Shown: positions 32,259 through 43,102 of the stretch, in pieces
How the letters are laid out: the number at the start of each line of letters is the position of its first letter
How positions within the stretch are numbered: position 1 is the first letter of the stretch
NCBI GenBank assembly: GCA_018466975.1
Contig: CM031556.1
Location: forward strand, 186,001-250,000
DNA: 64,000 nucleotides
Source: Sparassis latifolia
Lineage: Eukaryota; Basidiomycota; Agaricomycetes; Polyporales; Sparassidaceae
Reading direction: 5' to 3'
The notes under the pieces: generated by a model
Database searches by the model: none
What the model saw: only the letters and a program-made list of their open reading frames with translations
What the model was told of the DNA's origin: nothing
Translations under genes and position numbers: made by a program

Positions 32259-33285
32259 TTTGTCGGGATAGCGGGTAGGCCGAGTGCTTGCACTCCTGAC
32301 CGTTATCCCTGTTGTAGGAATAATCTCTGGTTGGATCTCTTACTGAGGATATCTGTTTGTACGAGTTTTGATTTCTAATGCCGAATTCGCCCCACTCAGA
32401 CTTGTGTACGTGTCCTCCAAGACATCGTTGGAAATTCCAATCTACGCAGATGAGAAAGTATGAACGAGTGCCTCGATTCCATAACTACAATTCCCATAAA
32501 AATCGACACTCTACGACGTATGCGAGTGAACAAGCGCAGTCTTAAGGCTGGTGCTACGGCGGCGATATGCTAGTCTATATGAATGATAAGTCGAAATCAG
32601 CGCAAGATGACAGCCCCACCGACGACGTAGAGGATCGGGATCATGACAAGGCCCACATAATGAGCTAGTTCTCCCTGTCAGCAGCTAGGATTAGTGTTGC
32701 GCTCGGAATTAAGCTACGCAAATTCTGCGCTGCTCGTCATCTGAAGCAGAATTTCCGTCGTTAAAGTAGCCTAGCTATGGTTTCCTCCGGTGAAGGATGC
32801 AACTGTGAAATGCAGATCGGGCGAGTCTCGTGCACGCGCCGCTCTCAGCAAGCAGACCTATGCGCGCTTTAATTGTTGGCCGGAGGAGCAGCTCCGTCCA
32901 AAGTTCGACAATCGAAACTACCGGATTCAGGACAGCGTGCTGCGATCCAGTACATATCCTCTCATCGGTGATGCTTGGTGAGGCACAGATATGAGCGAAG
33001 ACAGGATCATCCGAAATCATAGTGCACGACTCAAGACAGTCCTGCAGAGAGTCCCAAATAGCACAAAGGAGAGATGAGAAGAGAACGCAAGATGAACGAG
33101 AAGAATTATCATGAATTGCATTGTAAAGGACCAACAAATTCAGAGATTCTCTCCGGAAGAGACAGACTCAAGCTGTCATACGAGCTATCAATCTAAACAT
33201 AAGAAACCAACTGTTTCTAACGATAAGAGGCATAAGAGTAGGCGAGCTGGGCCCTAGCAGATCCGTCAAGGGACATGCACGAGAC
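32259..33285. other. Intergenic region with a possible short membrane peptide
   Basis: No full gene is supported. On the minus strand, about 32605-32680, a frame reads LAHYVGLVMIPILYVVGGAV followed by ILR and a stop, which looks like a real C-terminal membrane helix. The upstream ATG exon (MTSSAEFA, about 32724-32745) cannot be joined in phase with a standard acceptor, so I do not call a gene. Confidence 0.35.
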
Positions 33286-34152
33286 TCAACACTCACCCTT
33301 CGCTTTCACAGCGCACATAAACGACGCAAGGGTATCCACCTCGCGCACGGAGTGTTCTCGGAAATGGTGCTGCGCAATGCCTGCAAGAAGCCCGTGCAAG
33401 TCGGCCACGTCTGCCATCACGGGCATGACCGCTGGCTCCCGCTCCTCCTCGACCAGGCGTGAGCTCCGTCGCCGGTTCACCGGGTCACGTCGCGGACGGT
33501 TGGCAGGCGTGACAGGAAACGACGGCCCTGGGCTTGCTGTAGACGCATGTCGACGTCCGTGCCCGTGGGGGCGGAGGACGGAGGATGGCGGTGGTGGGTC
33601 TTCCGTGCCGAGCGGCGACGGATAAATCTCCGGAACGAGGTCGTACTGTACGAGATATTTGTACAGTGCAGCAGTGGGTAATGTTGTGAAGTCGATCTAC
33701 GTATAAGATAGATCAGCAAGAGATGCGAACCAGCCGGTGCGTAGCACATTATACACTATCCCGCAATGCAGAGGAACGACAAGGAGTGCAGAAACACGCA
33801 CTGGTCCCAAAAAAAAGAGGACATCCTTTAGGAATTATAGATCAAAACTCACCAAAGATATCCTTCCATCTCCATCTATCCTCCTAGCATTCGCAGCTGC
33901 ACCACTGTTCGCAACATGCTCGACCCTCTTCCTCTTTGTCCTCGGCTCGCCCTCCGCCCGCTCTCCTGCCGCTCTCTTTGTACCTGCGCCTCCTGCCGAA
34001 GCAGAGACAGATGCGGGTGCGTGGTATGGCGCGTCGTCCGCGGCTACATGCGCTCTCTTCCGTGCACCCTGTGGACGAGCGCGCGAGGACGATGCGGCTG
34101 GCGCTGTCGCCGAGACTGACTGAGCCGCTGCTGAGCTCGTTGGTGGTGCCAT
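33286..34152 (-). CDS. SAP30-like Sin3-binding protein
   Basis: Exon 1 (34152 to about 33850) encodes a basic, Ala/Ser-rich segment with nuclear-localisation character (KRAAGERAEGEPRTKRKRVE). After one intron (donor GTGAGT; acceptor TACGTAG) exon 2 begins IDFTTLPTAALYKYLVQYDL, then VPEIYPSPLGTEDPPPPSS. Later come RRSSRLVEEERE, ADVADLHGLLAGIAQHHFRE and VREVDTLASFMCAVKAK. The IDFTTL..ALYKYL / LLAGIAQHHF pattern matches the Sin3-binding fold of SAP30, a subunit of Sin3-histone deacetylase complexes. A corepressor role is an inference from that. The read-through stop after KAKGEC is at 33286, but GGTGAGTG there is a good donor, so a further exon may exist. Confidence 0.75.
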
Positions 34153-34740
34153 GTGAATGGTTGCAGTGATGTAAGGCCCAATGGAATGAAGCTATGTCTG
34201 AGGGACAGACAAGAGGAAAGAGACGCATAGTAGACGCGGGCACATGGCGAAAGTTGCCTGTTCGAGACATTGTGGCGCGCACTATGTTTCCTGAAGTTGA
34301 CGCGGTGGATTTTTTCATGGCAAGTATGTCTCCGTGGTGTCTATATTGTGTGTGGCCTTAGCTTACTTCTCCATTCAGGGAAGTATCCTTGCGAGCTGAG
34401 TCCGCAACTCAATATAACAGCTTCGCAACGAAGTCCAATATTAACGAGTTGAGGTGACGACAATTCCCGCGAGTTTCATAGCAGGAATAATAGCAGACCA
34501 TCGCGCAATGCATGATAACAAGAAGACTCGGCTGCTGCGAAGACAGGATGCACATAGATAATCAAGGAGTACGGTACTGCAACAAGATTCGGCGCATGTT
34601 AGTTTCCCCGCCATGCTCATCGCGAGCGTCGGCGGGTACTTATCCCGAGGGCCACGAAAAGGCCTGCGCTAGGACCGACGAGCGAAAGCACACGTCGGCC
34701 CGTACCTCGGGGACGCACCTTATATCCTTGGCCCACCCAC
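34153..34740. other. Intergenic region
   Basis: This holds the upstream region of the SAP30-like gene and then unassigned sequence. I see no gene. Confidence 0.4.
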
Positions 34741-35560
34741 CACCTCTTTCTCGTTGTCGGCGTCGTTAGTCTTGGCCCACCACCCGCCCCTTACAACCAC
34801 CTACAAATGTGAGTCATCGCCGTTCTTGTCCACCCACCCGCTCACTTGTCTTCAGTTGGTCTTGCCCACCACCCGCCCCAACCACCTGCATATGTCCATC
34901 AGTTTCCGTTACCTTGCCCGCCCGCCCGCCACATTGTCTTCAGTTGGTCTTGCCCACCACCCGCCCCAACCACCTGCATATGTCCATCAGTCTCCGTTAC
35001 CTTGTCCGTCCGCCCGCCACATTGTCTTCAGTTGGTCTTGCCCGCCACCCGCCCCAACCGCCTGCTAATATACATCAGTCTTCGTTAATCTTGCCCACCC
35101 ACCCGCTGTCTTCAGTTGGTCTTGCCCGCCACCCGCCCCAACCACCTGCAAATCTTACCCGCCCACCCGCCACACTGTCTTCGGTTGGTCTTGCCCACCA
35201 CCCGCCCCAACCACCTGCATATTTGCCCGCCCGCCCGCCACGTTATCTTCGGTTGGTCTTGCCCGCCACCCGCCCCAACCGCCTGCTAAAGTCCGTCAGT
35301 CGTCGTTAGTCTTGCCCGCCCGCCCGCCTCTTCAGTTGGTCTTGGCCACCACCCTCCCCAACCACCTGCGAAAGTTGTCAGTCGTCGTTAATCTTGCCCA
35401 CCCACCCGTCCGCTTGCGTTCAGTTGGTCTTGCCACCACCCGCCCCAACTTGAACGTCCATCAGTCGTCCTCCTGGTCTTCAGTTGGTCTTGACCACCCT
35501 CCCGCCACAACCGTCTTCAAGTGTCGCCAGTCTTCGTGGGTCTTGCCCACCCACCCGCCT
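34741..35560. repeat. C-rich minisatellite (unit 68-88 bp)
   Basis: The core TCTTCAGTTGGTCTTGCCCA, followed by CCACCCGCCCCAACCACCTG, recurs about nine times, starting near 34849, 34937, 35025, 35109, 35178, 35246, 35329, 35417 and 35477. The first three units are 88 bp and almost identical; later ones are shorter and more varied. Each unit also carries CGCCCGCCCGCCAC-like text. Strand asymmetry is strong (very few G on the plus strand). Long open frames across it are products of the repeat, not genes. Confidence 0.9.
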
Positions 35561-36194
35561 GCATTCTTGCTGATGTTGCTGATATTGATCTGTCATTCCT
35601 TACTTGTCTTGTTCTTGCGCTCGACGTGTCTTGCTATAGTAGCTGGCGGTGTCAATGACTCAGCGCGCGGAACGGACACGGCCGTGGCCACAACAACAAA
35701 CGCACCTCTTGCGTGGCCATCTGTGCTTAGCACACCCGCGGGCTGAAGACGTTGACGGGGCAGTGGTGATAGAGGCAATGTGCAAGAGTGAGTGACCGAG
35801 GAAAGAGAGCACAGGTGAGTGGTGCGTTGTGAGGAGAGGACGGTGGACGTTCGAGTTCAAGATGTGGAGTGGAGCTCAGCGCTCTATTTATGCCTTTCTG
35901 TTGTCATCTAGTGACTCAGAAACAGGTGGCGGCTGACAGTTCAAAGCGCGACTCGTTTGTTTGTCCTTTCAGCCATCACAAGCGATGCCACATTTCTGCG
36001 TCGGTTACTTATGTGGTTAGATCGCCTGACGTTCTGGAGCTTATGTATTGCGCCATCTACAAAGCACTTCTCTGAGATATCACGCTTCAAGAATTCCACC
36101 TCTCAGGGTGCTTTGTGTTGGCGGAAGCTTCGAATGGTGGCGGAGAAGCGGTGGCCACCATAGCGTTTCGGTCACGTGAATTTGTGTGACACTT
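35561..36194. other. Gene-free stretch
   Basis: No gene is supported between the minisatellite and the dispersed repeat. The open frames are short and lack motifs. Confidence 0.4.
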
Positions 36195-36420
36195 CGTGAC
36201 ACCACGCGTCCTTAGGACCCCCCGCAATCCACGAGCTCCGATGCCTGAATCCCCGAATTTGGGCCCGTCGCAGGCGGAAACTCCGATCTTGGACCCCCGA
36301 AATTGGCCCAAAAGTCGGCCCAAGTCATGTGCCAAAGTTCCCCGAAACTGCCCGTCCGGCTGAATGTCCGATACTAAAATCCCCGAAAAGGGAGAGAATC
36401 GCAACCGGTTTGCCGGGGTT
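36195..36420 (-). repeat. Dispersed repeat, copy 1 (inverted relative to 37745-37945)
   Basis: Read on the minus strand it contains runs such as CAATTTCGGGGGTCC and CCCAAATTCGGGGA and ends GGAGCTCGTGGATTGCGGGG, GGTCC, then GACGCGTGGTG. The right-hand copy ends GGAGCTCGTGGAGGATTGCG, GGGGGTCC, TGCGTCCTTGTGCC. The two copies face each other in inverted orientation, 1.3 kb apart. Confidence 0.65.
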
Positions 36421-37226
36421 GCCTAGTCTCCCGAAGGCAAACCAATAGTGACCTTGCTGAGGTGGGGAGGACGGTCACAATATAGGTCTGCTTTCGAACG
36501 CGCCCCTCGAACCGTAGTACAGCAATTCGCGATGCCGAGCTAATGCCGGCAGCAATGCCGGCCGAAAGTTCCTGATGGGCAGAGATCTAGCCCAAAATGT
36601 GCGCTACAACCCTGTTGGCGAACGCGCAAACAATTCATCTACACCGGCGGGTGTTTTGCAAGCCCTGAGTACTGAGTTTCAACGCAGGGCTGTCAGCGCA
36701 GAGCGTTGATTCTGTGATGATGATTACGTGCACAGGGATAATGCATGAAGACCAGCACTATCGGGACCTTTGAAATTGTATTCACACTCTGGCATGACCA
36801 TAGGATGAAAGATGATTCAGTTGAAAATTCATTCGTAGATATTGTTGTGAAGAAATCAGTGTCATCCAATGCCTTGGGAACTCCTACCAGCTGGCAGTGG
36901 TGTTGCATGTTGAGAAATTTGGCGTTACAATAAATGAAATGGGTTGAAATGAATAGTGTCCAATATAAACTACATGCAGAATAGTGTCACCAGGCGCTAC
37001 AACGAAGTGGTAGGCAAGCAAAGCTTGCGCAACGGCGGTCCTCGAGAGACGCGTCGCGATACACCAGATCTACTGGACGCGTTTCGGAGATCGTTTTGCT
37101 TATGTAACTCCGAAACCGTGTACTACGGTTCGGACCCTTCGAACGAAAGCAGACTAGGGGTTGCCGCCTTGATGGCGTCTCGTACAGCGTAAAACCATCG
37201 CCCGCCACTCTTTCTCACACCGAGCG
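36421..37226. other. Gene-free stretch between the inverted repeats
   Basis: I see no transposase or other recognisable gene here. Short motifs such as AATGCCGGC (36543, 36552) recur locally. Confidence 0.35.
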
Positions 37227-37709
37227 ATGAGCGACAGTCCCGACTGCAATCAATATATATCCGAATATACAGAAATAGTAATTTTCGCTCTTTTGCAAGT
37301 GTACATCGTTGCGAAGTGTGACAGGACACCTCCATCTCAGAATGACACCCTGCCGACCTTGATACTCGACCACATGCAACCTCCCCCACATATACTGGAG
37401 GCTCTAAAGCCCTGCGCGAGATTGGAAGTCTCCGAGTTTTTGCAATGGCCAGTCCCACGACAGCCCTCCAGTCACAAACATAGACTCGAAGTACTGCAGC
37501 CCAGTGCTGCCTTGGACCATCAGATGAAAGATATTGACCACATCAAGACCCGGCTGAACTCGAAGGTCGCGGAATTATTCAAGCTTGAGGCTGCGGCGCG
37601 CCGCAAACGAGGGGGAGACAACGATCATGAGGAAGGGACCGAGACTGCCTCGGTCAAAAAAGTAGAACCTAATATACAGTTCTTCTTGCTGAGTCTGTAC
37701 ACGAACTAA
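37227..37709 (+). CDS. Hypothetical ORF between inverted repeats
   Basis: This is an uninterrupted frame of 160 codons; the more natural start may be the Met at 37374 (MQPPPHILEALKPCARLEVS). The C-terminal half is helical and charged (DHQMKDIDHIKTRLNSKVAE, LFKLEAAARRKRGG) and then acidic (DNDHEEGTETASV). I recognise no family. It lies between two inverted dispersed repeats, so it could be cargo or a relic of a transposon, or a chance frame. Confidence 0.3.
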   Translation: MSDSPDCNQYISEYTEIVIFALLQVYIVAKCDRTPPSQNDTLPTLILDHMQPPPHILEALKPCARLEVSEFLQWPVPRQPSSHKHRLEVLQPSAALDHQMKDIDHIKTRLNSKVAELFKLEAAARRKRGGDNDHEEGTETASVKKVEPNIQFFLLSLYTN

Positions 37710-37744
37710 TATTACTCTGAGGTGCCCGAAGAACGATAAAGAGC

Positions 37745-37945
37745 CTCAAGAGTATTTCTGAACTGTTTTTCTGCCGGATATGAGGTTCGATCCCATATTT
37801 TCCCGAAAATGACCGGCGGGCCGCGAAGTTCGGGGCGAAATCCCCGAAATTGGGCCTCTCGCGACCCCCGAAAATGGGTCCCGGCGGGATCGGAGCTCGT
37901 GGAGGATTGCGGGGGGTCCTGCGTCCTTGTGCCATTTGTCTTCGA
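37745..37945 (+). repeat. Dispersed repeat, copy 2
   Basis: It carries TTTTCCCGAAAATGACC, AAATCCCCGAAATTGGGCC and CCCCCGAAAATGGGTCCC and ends GGATTGCGGGGGGTCCTGCG. It is related in inverted orientation to 36195-36420. The family is not recognised. Confidence 0.65.
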
Positions 37946-38736
37946 AATCACAGCCGTAGCTGCTGTCAGAACGAGATATCAAGTCAACTGATACCTTCCA
38001 CGCTTCAAATTTTCGGTGGCCTCGCTGTTCTACCGTGAATCCTTAGACGCTTTTCGGTATAGCATCGTCATTTCTTCTATGTGCATTACGCGTAGATGAA
38101 GATAGAGGAAGACCTAGGACGAGGATAGACGAAGACTAGTCTGGCGGCTGTGAAAACCTTCGTTCCTAGGCCGCGTTCATTTATTATCCAACTCTACAAG
38201 TTTGTGCGCTACTGCGTGATAACCTTCATTAGAAGTTGAAGTATTCTATCTAACATTGATCATGTTTCAGACGGTCGCAGACTCGGAGGTGAACTACCCA
38301 TGACTCATGAGGTATCCCAGATGTACTTTTTGCTACCCAGAACCAAGAGAGAATCGAGAGCAGAAACGAACGCGTCTGCTGTACAATTGAGCAAAATATG
38401 AGCACTGTAACACTCCAAATTTTTGGATTCGGCTCAGGCTAAGTATCAATCAATATTCAATAATAAGCAGGCCTGTGAGTGTGCCCCTCAGCCGCTAGCT
38501 TGAGATTGTCGCGGCGATTTTCATTCTGATTCTCGATTCACTTCTCGTGTTTATTTATTTACCACAGAATGTATTATGTTTCTTGAGAGGGGAAGTTGTG
38601 TGTTCCGCTGTCTTATCTGGGTGTAGTGCTGAATACAACGCCTGCCAAAGTGGGTCGTCTCCCTGATCTTCCGCTGACATAAGCCCAGTCTTCGCAGTGA
38701 ATTTCTGCGCTGTTCACTTGTGAACGCTCTGGCGAC
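37946..38736. other. Intergenic region upstream of mL38
   Basis: No gene is seen. The segment after 38408 (TGTAACACTCC..) resembles an LTR start, but no matching end or target duplication was found. Confidence 0.4.
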
Positions 38737-40365
38737 ATGCTGGCTCTACGCAGACTTCCCCGAAGCATCGTCGGCTTTGCAGGAGTCAGGGGAAATGCAT
38801 CTCTCCAATCCTCTTCTTCTGCCGAACCAGTAACCCCTCTACCACCACCGCCACCTCAGGCAGCTGTACCGACACCGGAACCTTCACCGTCTCCGGCGAA
38901 GCCAGCGGCGGCGGAAGCTTCGGCCTCAGCATCGCCAAAGGAGGAGTCGGCGAGGGGTACTGTAAACCAGACGGATCGCAAATGGCCGACGCGTCGCCCG
39001 CCCATTAGCGCGAAGAACCCGCGAGAGTGGAACAGACCCATAGCGAAAGGTGTCCTGCCCGTGTATGATGAGGCACTCGCGTACATTCAACAAGACTCCG
39101 CGCAGATCAAGCTGGAGTTGAAGGAGCTGCAGACAAAGGTAGAGGCTTTGGAGAATGTTCCCGAGGAGGAGCGCGACGTCGAGGCGTTGGAGGAGTTGCG
39201 AGAGAAGCTGAAAATTCTGGAGATACAGAGCGAGGCGAACCTACCCGATGTTCGGTGGAAGGCATGGAACGCTATGGGTTGGTCTTGTCCCCATATTGTG
39301 GATGTGGAAGTGCGCTGACGAGTCGGTATAGGTGACATGAACAAACTCATATACAGACATCTATTGGAGCAGAGGTGGCGAGAAGATGGGGTGCTGGATC
39401 TGCTGGTGCGTCCATGGTTCCTATCCCCTCGCATAAGCTAGTTAAGATGTGTACTTTTTTGGTAGATGGAGCGTATTCACCAGATGAATGTTGTTCCCGA
39501 CCTTCTCCCGTCACTGCACCCTACACTCGACCTCCGTCTCAACTTCCCTGATGTACCAAAGAGTGGATGGACCCGTCATCGTGTTAAGCGTCAATATAAG
39601 AAGGTGGAGCCTGGTGTCTTCCTGCTGCCGGAACAGGTGCGTATTATCTGTCTCGCGTACGCGTACGGCAAGTGACAACTCCATTAGACATGGAGACAAC
39701 CAGTACTTTACACAACCGTGTTTCACACTGACACCCGCCTGTACACTCTGCTGATGGTTGACTTGGGTGAGCAGTAGAGGTCAGTTCTCATCAACCACTG
39801 TCAGTGACGCGAATTTGCAGATGTTCCGGATACGGAGAGCCAGTCGTACCAAGCCTACTTACATTGGATGCAGTGCGTACTCTCTACTATATGTACTTCC
39901 CACTGCTCTAAGTTGATTACCTCCAGACCTAACATCGCGCTGTCTGCATTATCTCCCTCGCCAATCCCGCTCACGACGAGCCACACTCGGTATATCCCTC
40001 CTCACCCACAGCAGGGTACGCCATATCACCGCTATGTAGTCCTCCTCTTGCCACAGGAGTCACCCACGGAGCGCATCTCCATCCCGGCTCCCTCGGACGA
40101 GGAGAGGTTGGGCTTTAACTTCCGAGCGTTTGCGGAGAAATACGGCTTGGACGGAAACAGAGGTGGGGGCGCGCACATGTGGCGAGAGGTATGGGACAAC
40201 ACGGTGTCACGATTCTACAAGGACATCTTGAGTGAGTATTCCGGTTTATGTCCGCTTGAGCTGGTACTGAGCCTTGTTTTTTCAGAAACTGAGGAGCCGA
40301 GATACGGTAGAATCCCTATGGAGGATCCATATGTTGAAGTCAAGAAGTCTAAAAAGTATCTCTAG
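38737..40365 (+). CDS. Mitochondrial large-subunit ribosomal protein mL38 (PEBP fold)
   Basis: The N-terminus MLALRRLPRSIVGFAGVRG is a typical mitochondrial targeting peptide, followed by a Pro/Ala/Ser-rich linker. Next come RKWPTRRPPISAKNPREWNR and a charged coiled segment. Short exons follow with DMNKLIYRHLLEQRWREDGV, MERIHQMNVVPDLLPSLHP, a PEBP-like region (VFHTDTRLYTLLMVDLD, DVPDTESQSYQAYLHWM) and ERLGFNFRAFAEKYGL. The end is EEPRYGRIPMEDPYVEVKKS plus KKYL. This order matches fungal mL38 (yeast Mrpl35), which uses a phosphatidylethanolamine-binding-protein fold in the central protuberance of the mitoribosome. There are at least six introns, one splitting the Lys codon before TEEPRYG. Confidence 0.88.
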
Positions 40366-40693
40366 CATTGGAGAATACCATACTTTTCGCATCAGGCGCT
40401 CTGCTCGCAGAGCGACTGATAATTCTTATTTATCGAGACGTGACTCTCAAACATACGATCAACGGTGCGATTACATCGCTGAGGGTATCCTGTTTCAGGC
40501 ATCGACGGCTGGCCCGTCTAACTTCGATACAGCATGCTACCAATATGGCGGGTCTCGCATCCTACTGGGAATTTTCCTAAGCAGAAGGATGGACTGCGTT
40601 ATGCGGGCTGATAAGATAAGATGAGATGGAAGATCTACAACAACACTGAGTCACCGTCCTCACTGCGTTGTAGTTTCGCGGCTAAACTTGAGG
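40366..40693. other. Intergenic region
   Basis: This holds the downstream end of mL38 and the upstream region of NAA38. It contains GATAAGATAAGATGAGATGG (40609-40628), a short sequence that recurs near 43729 and in part near 21285. Confidence 0.4.
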
Positions 40694-40999
40694 ATGTCTT
40701 CGGCTACCCCACCCTCAATAAAACAACTTAAATCTCTTCTACGCCAGGCTCTCCGCATTCGGATCCTCGACGGCCGCATCTTCCTCGGGACATTCGTCGG
40801 AACGGACAAGCAGCTCAACATCCTCCTCGTGAACGCTGAGGAGTATCGCATTGGCAACGATCGCACGGATGAGAGTGCGAACGGGCGTTATGTTGGGCAG
40901 ATTCTTGTGCCATGGAGATTGATTTCTACGGTAGAGGCACGGGCGGGGTCGGGCATTGGATTGGGCTCATTGGATAGTGATGATAGCCTGTATGCATGA
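40694..40999 (+). CDS. NAA38: Sm-like protein NAA38/LSMD1, NatC auxiliary subunit
   Basis: This is an intronless 101-residue protein. It carries an Sm fold: LKSLLRQALRIRILDGRIFL (Sm1 strands), GTFVGTDKQLNILLVNAEEY (Sm1 end with N-I-L pattern), and YVGQILVPWRLISTVEA (Sm2). The VGQILVPWRLI segment is characteristic of LSMD1/NAA38 proteins rather than spliceosomal Sm or LSm proteins. In other eukaryotes NAA38 is the small subunit of the NatC N-terminal acetyltransferase complex with NAA30 and NAA35, which acts co-translationally in the cytosol. The start is the first ATG in frame. The C-terminal tail (GSGIGLGSLDSDDSLYA) is acidic and disordered. Confidence 0.88.
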   Translation: MSSATPPSIKQLKSLLRQALRIRILDGRIFLGTFVGTDKQLNILLVNAEEYRIGNDRTDESANGRYVGQILVPWRLISTVEARAGSGIGLGSLDSDDSLYA

Positions 41000-41449
41000 T
41001 TGCATGCCTTGAGGTATGACATGGATATCTGTGGTGTTCTCATTTTTACCGATTGGCAAGGAGATTAGCTGTGCTAGTTCAAACAGCATACTCTGCAAGG
41101 ACGTCCGGGATTACATGGACATTTTTGTGCTTTATCTGCGGCTCAGTGAGTCCTCTAAGTCTCTGCTTTGCAGATATGTCGCCCAATGACTGCTGTCGTT
41201 TACGCATAGTTCCTGCACTGCTCCCTCAAGGCCTCACCCTTGCTCGATGTTATCGAAATTCTCTGCAAAATCGGGCTTGTCAGAAGCGACACTGCATCTT
41301 CATTGGGTCTTCATTGCAGCTTCAACGTTCCCGTGGTACCTATCGTTCCAATTCATAGTAGACGTCCTGTCCAGTCTAGATACTGCATATGCATACGGAA
41401 ACGTGCTAGTTACCCATTCACGCCCACGATCCTACTTCCCAGAGGCATT
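41000..41449. other. Intergenic region
   Basis: The downstream regions of NAA38 (plus) and the F-box gene (minus) converge here. No gene is supported. Confidence 0.4.
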
Positions 41450-43102
41450 CTACTCCCTAGGACGAACATTTAAGTTGTCAACCAAAGGGCTGAATGCCTC
41501 CAGATACCTCGACCGCCCATTCCACGCCCCGGTATGCAACGGAAGAGTAAGCGTCCCCAGCCGGCTGCCACGAGACGCACGGAAACCCAAAGCATCCTGG
41601 AGCATCTTCCTCGCCCTTTGTCTACTACAAACCCCCACGCTCAACGTCTTGAGGTGCGGGCAGATTATCTCCGCATCTGCTGTTGGAAACGGGCCAAGGG
41701 CCTCGAAGAGTAGCTCGACGTCGTCCCTACCTCGTACTTCGAGGTGCTCGAGACGCGGAAGGCAGAGAAGCGCCATGCGCCAGACGTTGGCGGACAGAAG
41801 AACCTCAGGCTCGTCTCCGTAGCACCACGTGCGGTCATCCGGTTCACCTACGACGACGAATCTGACAACAGGCGACGCAGAGAAGACATCCCCGCATTGA
41901 TTCAAGACATCAACGAAGCAATGTGCCATGGTCTTGTGAGTCTCGTGAGGAAAATGCATGAGTATCGAAGGGTAGCCCCTCAAGTCGGGATCAGGGTAAG
42001 CATGAAGCTGTGTCCAATCGTCTTTAGAAGTTGCAGAGAGCCTGATGGACTGAACTTTGGAATAAACCGGCCATTTGGAATGATCATAACGGGGTACAAC
42101 GATATGGTGGGGCTCAAGCTCAAGACGGTTAGTGGTAGCCAAGTACCGGAATGCACGACAGTGCAGTGAAACGCAGGTACCAGCAGGAAGCGCGAGATAT
42201 GCACAGAATCGCGCGATGTACATCACGTCGTCGAAGATGTCAAACAACTTGAGCCTGGGTAACGAAACTGGGCCAACGAGAGAAGCTTGAGCATTCATAT
42301 CCTGCTGCGGTAAGGAACTACTCAAGCTCAAACGCTCGAGGCAGGGACAAGCCGCTAGTCCCTGTAGCAATTTCATCATTTCCGGACGGGTCGGCACCTC
42401 ATTTATCTCCAACTCGACGAGATTTACGAGCATCCCCGATATAAACCCGAAGGAAAATCCTGTTGTTTTGAGGGAACGGAGAAGGGGAAAATGACCACCA
42501 AAAGGCTCGAGCGAGTCATCAGGCGAATCCAACTCAAGAGTCTGCAGGTTGGGGAGCACGGAACCAAGCGAGGTTATCATCTCGGAAACGTTGTCCGCCT
42601 CTTCGTCTCCGAGTCCATACACAAAACCGCGGATACGGTGTGTGTATGGCGAAATCATCTCGACTACATCATCGACTTCGAGTTCCGACATGGAGTACAC
42701 GTCCACCGGCATGTCCGCTGACAGCTCGAAGAAATGACGCACACAAGCCGGATGCCATGAGAGGTCGATGTTCGTCCAAAGGGCGACCGTAGCAGTAGCC
42801 AGTGCTCGCCAATGCCGACAAACACCGGTCATCTGCAGGCACGACAACGACAAGTCCTCGCGCTGAACATCCACGAAGATTTCTGCAAGCAATTCATTAG
42901 GGAGGGCATTGACGGGCACCTGCGAGTTGAGAATCGCCCGGGGGTGGGCTATATAGCGGGTCGCGGCGTTAGCAATCGCCCGTTCTCTTTTCATCGCCCG
43001 TTCTATTATCCCTTCTGAGGATACAAGAGACCCTGCTCGGCTTGCTTGTTCCTGTTCAATGAAAGCGGTGTACCAATCCATTTCCGGTTGTCCCGCGGCC
43101 AT
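41450..43102 (-). CDS. F-box/LRR-like protein
   Basis: This is a single exon of 550 codons, starting MAAGQPEMDWYTAFIEQEQA. The F-box is at about residues 60-110: VNALPNELLAEIFVDVQ, then MTGVCRHWRALATATVALWTNI. It is preceded by a helical RERAIANAATRYIAHP stretch. The remainder is leucine-rich, with typical segments LPNLQTLELDSPDDSL, CLERLSLSSSLPQQ, LPRLEHLEVRGRDDVELLF and ICPHLKTLSV. It is a predicted SCF ubiquitin-ligase adaptor with unknown substrate. A decayed tandem copy lies 0.9 kb away at 44008-45424 on the same strand, and a third relic at 58480-59032. Confidence 0.87.
   Translation of the reverse strand: MAAGQPEMDWYTAFIEQEQASRAGSLVSSEGIIERAMKRERAIANAATRYIAHPRAILNSQVPVNALPNELLAEIFVDVQREDLSLSCLQMTGVCRHWRALATATVALWTNIDLSWHPACVRHFFELSADMPVDVYSMSELEVDDVVEMISPYTHRIRGFVYGLGDEEADNVSEMITSLGSVLPNLQTLELDSPDDSLEPFGGHFPLLRSLKTTGFSFGFISGMLVNLVELEINEVPTRPEMMKLLQGLAACPCLERLSLSSSLPQQDMNAQASLVGPVSLPRLKLFDIFDDVMYIARFCAYLALPAGTCVSLHCRAFRYLATTNRLELEPHHIVVPRYDHSKWPVYSKVQSIRLSATSKDDWTQLHAYPDPDLRGYPSILMHFPHETHKTMAHCFVDVLNQCGDVFSASPVVRFVVVGEPDDRTWCYGDEPEVLLSANVWRMALLCLPRLEHLEVRGRDDVELLFEALGPFPTADAEIICPHLKTLSVGVCSRQRARKMLQDALGFRASRGSRLGTLTLPLHTGAWNGRSRYLEAFSPLVDNLNVRPRE

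Noticed and set aside
34809..35309. 166-codon open frame
   Set aside because: It lies inside the minisatellite and its translation repeats with the DNA unit (CPPPAPTTC, VGLAHHPPQPP), so it is an artefact of repeat length and base composition.
37778..37790. GGTTCGATCCC, similar to a tRNA B box
   Set aside because: No matching A box, acceptor stem or anticodon arm at the right distance; it belongs to the dispersed repeat.
38408..38600. TGTAACACTCC as an LTR start
   Set aside because: No CA-ending partner with a target duplication was found.
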